Shown piece by piece: positions 11,175-21,996 of a stretch of 64,000 nt of DNA; the first letter of the stretch is position 1, and each line of letters starts with the position of its first letter. The stretch is from Anastatus disparis (taxonomy: Eukaryota; Arthropoda; Insecta; Hymenoptera; Eupelmidae). Made by a program: the position numbers and the translations under genes. The notes beneath the pieces are model-generated. The model did no database searches. It saw only the letters and a list, made by a program, of their open reading frames with translations, and was not told the DNA's origin. The stretch spans positions 2,367,001 through 2,431,000 of the forward strand of contig JAFFSR010000307.1 of the NCBI GenBank assembly GCA_017163975.1. The letters are read 5' to 3'.

Positions 11175-12408
11175 CAGTGGCGTGCATAAGTTTCTGGCCA
11201 AAAAAAAAATTAGTCAATTTTTAAAGTTTCACATCTTTGTAAAAAATTAAAATTTCTTTAAAAATCAAACGGCATTTTAAAGTACAATTGAAAATCTTTC
11301 AAATACCGGCGGGTTTGTTCAAAAATATTAAAAATTGGATTTTTTACATGAAAAAAAAAACTATTTTTTTAAGGTTTTTTTTGGCCATGAAAAATTTGAT
11401 ATAATTTTTGAACCACTAGGCGGATTTGAAAACAACCAATATAAAAAAGATGCGTATTCATTCCCTCTTTAAAATGAGCATAGCTGGATCAATTTTTATT
11501 AAGCGGTCCAAAAGTTACATCATTTATTGCGAAAAATTTCGCTCTTTCTTCAAGCATCATTATCTAAGTATCTATGCACCGCAGAGAAAAACTCATGAAA
11601 GAAAAAATGTTCGTTTTTTGAAGTAGAATAAGGGTACATTAAAAATTTATCATTTCAGAAAAAAAAATTTTTTTACTTTTTTCCACAGGTATGATGATAT
11701 ACAATTATATTTAATTTTTGTTTTAAATAATATTTTTATCGATTTCGATGCATTACAACGGACTTAAATTATTTTTATTTAACAAATTATTTCCTATTAA
11801 TAGTTAAATAAAAATAATTTAAGTCCGTTGTAATGCATCGAAATCGATAAAAATATTATTTAAAACAAAAATTAAATATAATTGTATATCATCATACCTG
11901 TGGAAAAAAGTAAAAAAATTTTTTTTCTGAAATGATAAATTTTTAATGTACCCTTATTCTACTTCAAAAAAACGAACATTTTTTCTTTCATGAGTTTTTC
12001 TCTGCGGTACATAGATACTTAGATAATGAAGCTTGAAGAAAGAGCGAAATTTTTCTCGATAAATGATGTAACTTTTGAACCGCTTAATAAAAATTGATCC
12101 AGCTATGCTCATTTTAAAGAGGGAATGAATATGCATCTTTTTTATATTGGTTGTTTTCAAATCCGCCTAGTGGTTCAAAAATTATATCAAATTTTTCATG
12201 GCCAAAAAAAACCTTGAAAAAAATAGTTTTTTTTTCATGTAAAAAATTTTTAATATTTTTGAACAAACCCGCCGGTATTTAAAAGATTTTCAATTGTACT
12301 TTAAAATGCCGTTTGATTTTTAAAGAAATTTCAATTTTTTACAAAGATATAAAACTTTAAAAATTGACTAATTTTTTTTTTTTGGCCAGAAACTTATGCA
12401 CGCCACTG
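11175..12408. mobile_element. Tc1/mariner-type foldback element, 1.23 kb
   Basis: The left terminus CAGTGGCGTGCATAAGTTTC is exactly mirrored by GAAACTTATGCACGCCACTG. TA dinucleotides abut both ends (11173-11174 and 12409-12410), the target duplication of the IS630/Tc1/mariner group. The two arms, each about 600 bp, are near-identical inverted copies up to a centre near 11790. The two similar 66-68-codon frames (11426-11626 plus, 11954-12160 minus) are mirror images and not genes. With no transposase it must be non-autonomous. Transcripts across it would fold into a very long hairpin. Confidence 0.88.
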
Positions 12409-12410
12409 TA

Positions 12411-13697
12411 AGCTCTCAAAAAAGAGGCGAAAATGGACCATTTTTTGACTTTGAAGAGATCATAGTTCTGGTCCCAAGGCTATTACAGGGCTGAAATTTT
12501 CACCGTAACTTTTTTTCAACATACTATAATTTAGTGAAAATCCCAAGAACCCGACCCCCCCCGCCAACTAAATTTGGCGAAAAGTATTGACATTCTTCAT
12601 ATATATTATATATATCGCCTATTCTCTGTCAAATCGAAGGACGAAAGAATTTTTTTCGCTAACAATTAGTAAAATGGTTCTTTTCATATTATGAACCACT
12701 CAATATTCTTAGATTCTTTTAGTACATATTTTTAGAGCAACAAAGCTTGAAAGTTGAGCAAAAACCATATTTTCGACATTTTTGACTAATTTTAAGCTTA
12801 AATTACTCAGTTGGGTTGCGTTTTAAGAATTTATTACTAAAAAACTTTTTTCTTTAGAATATTTTGAAATAAAAAAAAAATTAATTTAAAAGTGCTAATG
12901 TAGCTATTCACTGAGCTAAAGTCATTTAAAGCATTGAAATATTACTTTTCACGGTTTCGAACCATGATCCCATGTCCAAGAAAATCATCGAAGTAGGTAA
13001 TATATGTATAAATATGGCCTACGAATTTCAGAGTGGACATCCTGGGCTATCCCTTGTAAAAAATTTAAATAAAATTAAAATAAAGAAAAATGTGATTTTT
13101 AGCGACATTTACTCATTTTAATGTTAACTTGTACTCATCGGTTGCAAATGTCCCTTCGCAAGCATTCATAGAGAAAGTTGTATACTTCACAAATATTAAA
13201 ATTTATTAAAAAATATCTTATGAAAGATTTAGAGTGAACCAAACCTCGAGATTTTTTAACAAAACATGTGCCATCGTAGCACATGAAAAATATACTTAAA
13301 GACTGAATTAAAAAAATTTTTTGTTTATTTCATAGTTCAAGGTTACATAATACTGCTAATATTTCCAATAACACATGGTGACAGATAACTATATGTAAAT
13401 TTCTTTTCTTATAAGATTCAAAATGGATTTTTTATTTAAAAAAAAAATTAAATGTCATTGAATTTCTTGAAAATTATGATTGGTAACTAAAATATCCTTC
13501 GTTTATTTGACTGAAAAAATTTGGAAAATTATTTTCGCTTTATTTCTTTCATAATTCGAACATAATCTATCTCAAGATACAATAACACTTCAAAGAATAA
13601 TAAATTTACCTTTCAGTCAAGAAATAATTTTACATATTGAATAATGTTAACAGTAAAAGAGATAATAAGACAAGATCCACTTTGTACTGATAATTCA
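12411..13697. other. No gene recognised
   Basis: AT-rich. A C-run (GACCCCCCCCGCC, near 12552) and a short (TA)n at about 12600 are the only local features. No frame is supported. Confidence 0.5.
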
Positions 13698-15822
13698 TCA
13701 CATTCGTTATTGCATTTTTATAGTAGAAGTAACTCAAATTTATAACTAACCAATATTTAATATAATTTCTTATACACTAAATACAAAATTTATATGCCTA
13801 TACTTTTTTCTTAGATGTATTAGTTACAAGATACAAAACTAAAAATGCACTTCTACTTATATGCTAGAGCTTTTTGTGTAAATTCATGAGAATATTGTTA
13901 ATTATTATTCAATTTAAGCCTCACTGATTTCATCCACTAGAATATTGATTCACAAATTGCTTTATACTGATCTTCGACGTACTGAGATACAAAGAGACAT
14001 GAGTTCAGTTATATATCACTGCCCTGTTAAAAATAATCAGGTGATAAATCACCTGATTTTTTTCACTAGGGTGACTATAAGAATAAGTAAATTGAATTTA
14101 TATATATTTATCTCTATTATATGTTGATTGTGGATAATTATTTGTTGAACTTAATTTTAAGATTTTATACATAATCACATATGATTATTGCTGTCACATC
14201 ATTAAAATCAATGCCAAATTTCCAGAGAATTAAAATTACGATTTCCAATTTCCATAGAATTATAATGTTTATTACTATTATAAAAATAACTAAATACATT
14301 TAAAAAATACAACAAGAATTAGAATCAATCATTTTTTAAAACTGAACTTAATAATAACATCAGTAGATACTTTAATCTCAACAAAAGTGAGTAAATGAAA
14401 TTCAAGTCAGTGTGTGTTATGCACTCAATCTATGTAAGAATATTATCATTTACCTGTTATTCCCATCCATATAATAATATTCTTTACCTGCACTGATATA
14501 AAAAGAATGCTTGCTCGAAAGGTTTTGATTATACTTAAAAAATATGCATGTTATAGTTAAAATATAGATTATTGATTGTTCTATTTACTGTATATTTAAA
14601 AATTTAATAATAATATATGAAACTGTAAAAACACATATGAAAATTAATGAATTATGTTTACTTTAATGGAGTCTACAGAACAAGAAAATAATTTGCATTT
14701 AATTACATTGCCATCTTCAATTGGATTTCATTTAATCAGTTTTGTTAAGAGCATGACGAAGCTGTCCGCCTTCTAATAATATTTCCAATCTTAACTTATG
14801 AATAAACGATGCGTTTAATTGAGTTTTTTTGCTATAAAAAAAAAATTTGTAAGATTAAACTCTAGTGCGGACAACTCAAGAAAACCACCAAAATATTATA
14901 CATACAAAGTTATAATAAAAACTTTCAATATATCGTATTTTAAGGTTAGGTTTGTCGAGTTTGATATCTAATTTCCAATCCAAGCTCATAAAAAAATAAC
15001 AAGTCCAAATGATTTTTTATTTTAACAAAAATTATTGTACTAATATAACTTTAGTGCGGACAAGTCATTATATTTGTTTAATTTAAGAATTTAAAAAGAT
15101 ATCGATAAAATAAAAAAAGCAAAACTCGATTGCTGCAGCTCCGACATGCCGTTAAGATTAAAGTATCTACTGATATTATTAAGATCAGTTTTAGAAAGTG
15201 ATAGATTCTAATTCTTGTTATATCTTTTAAATGTTTTTGATTATTTTTATATTAGTAATAAACATTATAATTCTATGGAAATTGGTTATCGTAATTCAAA
15301 TTTTCTAAAAATTTGTCATTGAATCTAATGATGTGACAGCAATAATTATATGTAATTATGTATTAAAACTTAGAATTAATCTAAACAAATAATTACAATC
15401 AACATATAATAGAGATTGATATATTAACATTTAATTTATTTTTTTTTATAGTCACCCTGGTGAAAAAAATTAGGTGATTTATCACCAGATTATTTTAAAC
15501 AGGGCCGTGATATATAACTGAACTCATATCTCTTTGTATCTCAGTACGTCGAAGATCAGTATAAGGCAATTTGTGAATCAATATCCTAGGGGATGAAATC
15601 AGTTGGAATTAAATTAAATAATAATTAACAATATTCTCATGAATTTACACAAGAAGCTCTAGCAAATAAGCAGAAGTGCATTTTTAGTTTTGTATCTTGT
15701 AACTAATATATCTAAGAAAAAAGTATAGGCATATAAATTTTGTATTCAGTGTATAAGAAATTGAATTTAAATATTGGCTAGTTATAAATTTGAGTTACTT
15801 TTACTGTAAAAGTGCAATAACA
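13698..15822. mobile_element. 2.1-kb imperfect palindrome (foldback element)
   Basis: The left arm (about 13698-14380) is mirrored by the right arm (about 15150-15822). Examples are CACATTCGTTATTGCA against TGCAATAACAAATGTG, ATACAAAGAGACATGAGTTC against GAACTCATATCTCTTTGTAT, and ACATCAGTAGATACTTTAAT against ATTAAAGTATCTACTGATAT. About 770 bp of spacer lies between the arms. Each arm contains a smaller perfect hairpin, ATCAGGTGATAAATCACC plus TGAT in the left arm. No transposase is encoded. The arms differ by many substitutions, so the element is old. Its family is unknown. Confidence 0.7.
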
Positions 15823-16040
15823 AATGTGAAAAAACTTTAGTCGTATTTATTATCGATTATACTAAACATAACAATTCATACTTTAAATTTTCTTATCATT
15901 CGATTCGAATTTAATCATATAAATGATAAAATAATAAGTCTTTGAAATTTTTTTAATCAAATAATCTCGGTACTTTCAAAGGCCTAAATTTTTTTTCATG
16001 TACATCCAACATTTATAGGGACATCATCATCATGCGTTTC

Positions 16041-16095
<55 letters not shown>

Positions 16096-16904
16096 GGTGT
16101 CCCATTTTAAAGAAACCACCGAGATATTTTCGACAGTTGTATAAAAAAATTGTTTAGACGAAAGTTATTCGGGACAATGGGGGCTATCTTTCTATGAAAT
16201 CAGTTTTGACCTCGAGATTCATTTTCGAAGTCTTTTGAAGGTCAAAGTGATTTTTTGAATTGGAACCCCCATTTTTGATCCTGGATTCAGAAAGAGCAAG
16301 AAATTCTACATTCAGATAAGGTATTATGTGTCGGGTGCGGTTGACACCTCCAAGGTCATGTAAGGATCAAATTCATTATTTTCTCCATCTATGCACACGA
16401 ATGATCGGGCAAGGGTGAGTTCAATAATAATAATAATAATAATAAATAAATAATAATAATAAGAAATAAATAATAATAATAGTAATAATAATAATAATAA
16501 TAAGAATAATCCAATAATCCAAATAACCAAAACCCGATAACCCAATAACCAAAATAACCAAAACCCGATAACCCAACAACCAAAATAAATAAAAAAAGTC
16601 CACTGTTTTCTTGAAAACACCCAATTTTTTTATTTTGGATTCGGAAAGAAAGTTCAACAAAATTGTCTTAAATTGTAGGTAATAGTAGGGGTCAAACAAC
16701 AGTAAAATTGAGATTGAACTCCATTTTGATTTTCAAAGCCAAATTTATGTGTTCAAAGCCTTCATGAGAAGAATTATTCTTCATTTTATGGAAAAACAAA
16801 TTATTTTTTTTCTGTTTTCTGGCGTGATTCCGCTAAAGCCTACAAAGTTTCATCTAAATCGTTAAATAACACTTCTTTAGTATTATTTATTACAGAGGTG
16901 ACTC

Positions 16905-18046
16905 GTGAACAGCCCTTCTCAGTATAGTTCTCGTGGAAATTTCTTAGTGTTTAGCGACTCAGAAGGACCAAATATACCGGATTATTCGAGAAACGAAATT
17001 GTTGACATTCTGTTGTCTCTCGGGGCATGTCAAGGCCGATATCGTACTGCGGCAAGGTATTACCGCCAAAATTACCAAGAGAGGCTTCACTCCCCTGACC
17101 ACGTGAGAATCCAAATCATTGAGCGAAGAGAGAGAGAGACGTCGACCACAAATACGCAGAAATCGTCGTCGCATTATGATACAGAACAACGATGATCCAC
17201 GAATTCTCGTCGTTTTGGCAATGGTTGATTTGGATCATCATATCTCTTTGTGTGACATTGAGAGAACGTTCTGGAATCCCAAGATCAACAGCCGGTCGAA
17301 TTTTTCAGCTTCACAGATTTCATCCGTATCACATAACTTTGACTTAAGCTTTGATGCCAGATGATCTCCACCGCAGACTCGAATTCTGTAATTCAGCTAG
17401 TATCCGTGAAGATCCTGAATTTTTTAGACACGTAATGTTTTCGGACGAAGCTACATTTCATGGTAATAGACAACTCAATCGCCATAATAGTCATTATTGG
17501 TCTATCCAGAACCCTTATTGGGTACGTCATGTTGATAATCAGCATAGATGGAGCCTCGTAGTTTGGTGCGGTATAATAAATGGTTATCTTATAGGACCTT
17601 ATTTTTTCGATAGCAATGTCAACGGTGCAGCATATCTTGATTTTCTGCAGAATTAGTTACCATAATTATTGGAAGATGTGGACTCGGAAACAAGACGTCG
17701 ATTATGGCTACAACATGATGGTGCACCGTGTCATCGCTCACTAATGGTTCGTCACTTCTTGAACCAACAATACTGAATACGATGGATAGGCATTAGTAGT
17801 AACATTGCTAAGTGGTGTCCAAGATCACTAGATTTGACAAGTCCAGATTTCTCTTTATGGGGCTACTTGAAAAATGTTGTTTATGCACAGCAACCAACAA
17901 CACGACAAAATATGATGCAACGCATCACACAAGCTTGGAGAGTTATTCCGCGTCACGTTTTATTGTTCTCAGTTGAAAACTTTGAACGTAGAGATCAACA
18001 TTGCATAAATTTAAACGAGGCTATTTTTGAACATCTTATGAAATAA
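16905..18046 (+). pseudogene. IS630/Tc1/mariner superfamily transposase relic
   Basis: The N-terminal part (16905-17195) contains YSRNEIVDILLSLGACQGRY followed by AARYYRQNYQERLHSPDH, a helix-turn-helix DNA-binding region. The catalytic part (17351-18046) has FFRHVMFSDEATFHGN with the first Asp, WSLVVWCGIINGYLIGPYFF, LQHDGAPCH with the second Asp (about 17720), and CPRSLDLTSPDF with the third acidic residue about 37 codons on. The last of these is followed by LWGYLKNVVYAQ. Stops (for example after NQQY and after LQN) and frame changes near 17110-17370 make it inactive. The D37D-like spacing recalls maT-type elements, but the count crosses a stop codon and is approximate. The true start is not clear. 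Confidence 0.82.
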
Positions 18047-18057
18047 ATGTTTGCATT

Positions 18058-18990
18058 CCCACCTTGCCTTAATTGGCTAGATAATCAATTCCTTGCCTCC
18101 ATTGGCTGGGTAGCCATCGTCTTGCCTTGATCGACTGGGCGTTCCCACCTTGCCTTAACTGGCTGGGTAATCAATTCCTTGCCATCATTAACTGGGTAGC
18201 TATCGTCTTGCCTTGATCGTCTGGGCGTCCCCACCTTGCCTTAATTGACTGGGTAATCAATCCTTGCTTTCATTGGCTGGGAAACCATCGTCTTGCCTTG
18301 ATAGGCTGGGCGTTATTACCTTGCCTTAATTGGCTGGGTAGCCATCGTCTTGCCTTGATCATCTGGGCGTTCCCACCTTGCCTTAATTGGCTGGGTAATC
18401 AATCCTTGCTTTTATTGGCTGGGAAACCATCGTCTTGCCTTGATAGGCTGGGCGTTACTACCTTGCCTTAATTGGCTGGGTAATCAATCCTTGCTTTCAT
18501 TGGCTGGGAAACCATCGTCTTGCCTTGGTAGGCTGGGCGTTACTACCTTGCCTTAATTGGCTAAGTAGCCATCGTCTTGCCTTGATCATCTGGGCGTTCC
18601 CACCTTGCCTTAATTGGCTGGGTAATCAATCCTTGCTTTCATTGGCTGGGAAACCATCGTCTTGCCTTGATAGGCTGGGCGTTCCTACCTTGCTTTAATT
18701 GGCTGGGTAATCTATTCCTTTCCTTTATTGGCTGGGTAGCCATCGTCTTGCCTTGATCAGTTGGGCGTTCTCACCTTGCCTTAATTGTCTGGGTAATCAA
18801 TCCTTGCTTTCATTGGCTGGGAAACTATCATCTTGCCTTGATCGGCTGGGCGTTCCCATCTTGCCTCAATTGGCTGGGTAATCAATTCCTTGCCTTCATT
18901 GGCTGGGTAGCCATCGTCTTGCCTTGATCGTCTGGGCCTTCCCACCTTGCCTTAATTGGCTGGGTAATCAATACCTTGCCTCCCTCTTTG
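18058..18990 (+). repeat. Higher-order minisatellite, 86-bp unit made of three ~29-bp monomers
   Basis: Copies of the unit begin with CCCACCTTGCCTTAATTGG at 18058, 18144 and 18230 and continue to about 18990, close to eleven units. Each unit has three related monomers built on the core CTTGCCTnnATTGGCTGGG. They end in TAATC, TAGCC and GCGTT respectively, with lengths of 29, 29 and 28 bp. Some monomers are missing or shuffled (for example near 18320-18350). The array is far more GC-rich than its surroundings and lies between the transposase stop and the right inverted repeat. Confidence 0.9.
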
Positions 18991-19468
18991 CCTAGATTGG
19001 TTAGATTGATTTATGTACTTAATTGTCGTATAAACACATGTAATGAGCAAACGCTCAGATAAACAAACCTATATTTATTTGGGTTATTGAGTTTTGGTTA
19101 TTTGGATTATCGGGTTATTGTTATTATTATTATTAACCTGACTCTTGCCCGATCATTCGTGTGCATAGATAAAGAAAATAATAAATTTGACCCCTACATG
19201 AACTTGGAGGGGTCAACCGCACCCCACACATAATACCTTATCTGAATGTAAAATTTCTTGCTCTTTCCGAACCCGGAATCAAAAATGGGGGTTCCAATTC
19301 AAAAATTCACTTTCACCTTCAAATTATCGTGAAAATAAATTTTAAGGTCAAAACTGATTTCATAGAAAGATAGCCCCCATTGTCCCAAATAACTTTCGCC
19401 TGAACAATTTTTTTTATACAAAGCCAACTGTCGAAAATATCTAGGTGGTTTCTTTAAAATGGGACACC

Positions 19469-19504
<36 letters not shown>

Positions 19505-19509
<5 letters not shown>

Positions 19510-19801
19510 GTCCCATTTTAAAGAAATTTTACTTATATATATATATATATCGCTACGGACTTTTAAGGATTGCGACGTTGTCAAATCTAAAAATGACCAT
19601 TTCGATAGTACCATCCTTGTTTTGGTATCCCGCACACTCGGCGGGTGTGTGGCAGTTTCTATTGTTATCTCACTTTTTTTCTGCCAATATTTTATATTTC
19701 AAAAATCCTTAAAGTAACACGGAAATTTGAAGATTTTGAAATTTAATATGCGATTCCCTATGTACGGCAACACTGTTGACTTCTAAAAAGTCCGGTTTCT
19801 T

Positions 19802-19805
<4 letters not shown>
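19505..19805. mobile_element. Fragment of a second element with a mariner-like end
   Basis: AGGGTGTCCCATTTTAAAGA at 19505 repeats the terminus of the adjacent mariner-type element but lacks its leading C. The right side ends CCGGTTTCTTAAAATATATA at about 19805, a weak inverse. The interior, with GGCGGGTGTGTGGCAG, is unrelated to the larger element. The flanking DNA on both sides is (TA)n. It may be a deletion derivative or a different family sharing the same end. Confidence 0.45.
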
Positions 19806-19841
<36 letters not shown>

Positions 19842-19935
19842 CTTTATAAAATTTATTGTTAAAAAACAAAATCGATTTATTTAAATCTTAAATAAAGATT
19901 TAAATTAATGAATTAAATATTTGAAAAAAAAAAAT

Positions 19936-20932
19936 TTAATCTTGAACATTAGAACTTCTTGCGCTACTATATCTCCATCCTTCCCATTCTTTGGCATTAT
20001 TGATAACATTGCCAATACCTTGCAGCAATAATTTTTCTTCAAGAGGCATTTCTGCACTCGCATATGCTTCTGTGAATCCTTCTATAAATTAAAAAATAAA
20101 TAATCCATAAAATATGAGAAGAGAAACAAGTAACAAAGATGTATACAAAAATAAAAGTATTTTAACCTCTTAAACTTTTATAAAATGGGATTTCCTTGAA
20201 AATTAATTTTCCTTCTTTTTTTGAGTTGTATAAGCTGTAACAATTGTTTTTGTTGAAATTTTTTTTTATAAACATGGTTAAATTGTCTTGAATATCAGTA
20301 TGTGTATTTAGCGTAGACAAAATATGTTTTTTCTGTAATATAAAAAATTGTTAAAAATTGAAAAATATTATAATTATTTCATGAAAAATCATAAATAAAA
20401 ATTACATACCAAGTTTGATCGTACATCTTTTTTATTAAATAGTAGATTATGATTGAAATCGTTAAACTCATCCATCGTTTTAAATGGAAATTCATAGTAA
20501 TATAAACCTATGAATTTATCAAAAGAAACAAAATCTTTTTGCTCGACAAAAGATCTTTTTTCACAACTTAGTGTTTTTAATTCTTCAATATCAGATTGCA
20601 TGACAGTCATTTTACTTTCTATATTTTTTGAAAAATAATTGTTTAAAGATTTTTCCAGTCCTGAAAATCATTTATTTATCATTTATTTTATCATTTTTAT
20701 TTTTTATTAATTGTTGAATCTATACATACTTTTTAGCTCAGATATTTTGACTATGTCATCTGTAATACCTGCAACGGTATTAATAAATGAAATAAAACTT
20801 TTTAAAAATAAATATAAAAAATAAAGATAAACTTTCTTTTGGAATAAATATAAATTTTCATATTTTTATGTACATAATATTATACTAAACTTACTTAAAT
20901 TTGAAATTTCCTTATGTGATGTCGAATATGCA
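19936..20932 (-). CDS. DUF4806-like gene, last five exons (5' part missing)
   Basis: Minus-strand exons join in phase: 20895-20932, 20730-20768, 20410-20660, 20167-20332 and 19936-20081 (TAA at 19936-19938). Donors are GTAAGT, GTATGT, GTATGT and GTTAAA, and acceptors end in AG (GTTGCAG, GATTTTCAG, TTACAG, TTATAG). The product has a charged, coiled-coil-like part (ITDDIVKISELKRLEKSL), then YYYEFPFKTMDEFNDFNHNL, a lysine-rich middle, and LQGIGNVINNAKEWEGWR near the end. That order resembles DUF4806 proteins, which are common in insects and of unknown function. The most 5' exon runs directly into an LTR at 20933 with no start codon, so the gene appears interrupted. Splice sites and reading frame are otherwise intact, which suggests recent loss or a retained downstream part. 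Confidence 0.6.
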
Positions 20933-21225
20933 TGTAGGGCTCCGTTACTACAGATAAGATAGGTCGTGAAAAAAAACTCTGTAATGATACAAAAGACATT
21001 CCTTTCGTTTATTCTTTACAAAGATGGCCTGGAAATACAGGAGGATAGAGGATGTTAGGGTACTTAACCTATAACTAGTCGAGAACGCTCTGAGTCTCGT
21101 TGTCTCGCTAGAGCCGTGTTATACTTGTAGCGCTCACTTAGCGCTCTACGTCGTTCGTTTGTGCGCCGCTAGTAGCGTGTGGCACTTACGCGTGCCATGT
21201 ACATACATATGTCTGTATGCCCACA
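20933..21225 (-). repeat. 3' LTR of the gypsy-like retrotransposon
   Basis: On the plus strand the segment starts TGTAGGGCTCCG and ends TATGCCCACA, giving TG...CA termini. It is followed by ATACTCCCTTCTAAA. On the minus strand this is a purine-rich TTTAGAAGGGAGTAT tract directly upstream of the LTR, as expected for a polypurine tract. The preceding five bases (ATGCA, 20928-20932) belong to a DUF4806-like exon and could be the target copy. No second copy of the LTR was found at the other end, so the identification rests on the termini and the tract. Confidence 0.65.
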
Positions 21226-21996
21226 ATACTCCCTTCTAAATGATCAGGGATGGTTATTTATATGCGCGTGACATCTTAATACTTTATATTATATAAGTGT
21301 AATTAATTACATTACAATTATTTACAATTGATTACCTTACAATAATTCTTTTTCATTACATTACCCTTCATTTATTATGTCAGTTTTATATAATTGTTAT
21401 TACTATTCAATTTTGATTACTTACTCAATTAATAGTATCTACTTACATAAATTAATAACTGTTTGTGCTTTAGTTACAATTGCTCGCGCAATTAATAAAT
21501 TCATACTTACAAATCATACATAATCGATTATTATTCATATTCTAAACATTTTTTTTTTACATTTTTACACTATATTTATATATATCAAACATTCTTTTAT
21601 CTTAACATATTCATTCTCAGGTAATTTTTTATGTAATTTGCATCCTTCTGCTTACAAGCATCTCATTACATCATATTTATTTGATAATATTGCATTCATT
21701 TTATAATATATTCTAGTCGCTACGTTTTAAAATATTTTTAAATAGTAATATCTTACAAATAATAGTTCTATCAATCAAACTTACCATTTTGCAAATTTAA
21801 CAATTCACGTGTATCGTATTACATGAACGTCACTTACAATAATAACAGATTTTTTATAAAAGATAATATAGCAATACAATACTTTATACAATAATTGCCT
21901 TTACAATTTTTTCTTAAACCTATTTACATAATTTGAAGTGAGAAACTGTACAAAATTTAACTTTTTTAACGCTCGCTTTACATTTCTTCGCTTTAC
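21226..21996. other. Noncoding 3' region of the gypsy-like element
   Basis: AT-rich sequence between the polypurine tract and the last pol-side frame. I found no env-like frame, membrane segment or splice structure. Confidence 0.5.

Larger units (their letters stand above)
16093..19471 (+). mobile_element. Mariner-type transposon with long inverted repeats and an internal minisatellite
   Basis: The termini are CAGGGTGTCCCATTTTAAAG at 16093 and its inverse at 19471. TA target copies lie at 16091-16092 and 19472-19473, and the element sits inside a (TA)n tract. The inverted repeats continue inward for about 400 bp, including GGGACAATGGGGGCTATCTT and the AGGTATTATGTG/CACATAATACCT pair. The left arm also holds an (AAT)n tract (16423-16500) and short ATAACCxAAAxCCCGATAACC repeats. 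Between the arms are a decayed transposase (16905-18046) and an 86-bp minisatellite (18058-18990). The element is 3,379 bp, long for this superfamily, because of the extended arms and the array. Confidence 0.88.

Noticed and set aside
11426..12160. Two similar ~67-codon frames (KTTNIKKM...) on opposite strands
   Set aside because: Mirror copies within the Tc1-type foldback; no homology or coding evidence.
16324..16699. Three minus-strand frames rich in Tyr/Ile/Leu
   Set aside because: They read an (AAT)n tract and the left inverted repeat of the mariner-type element.
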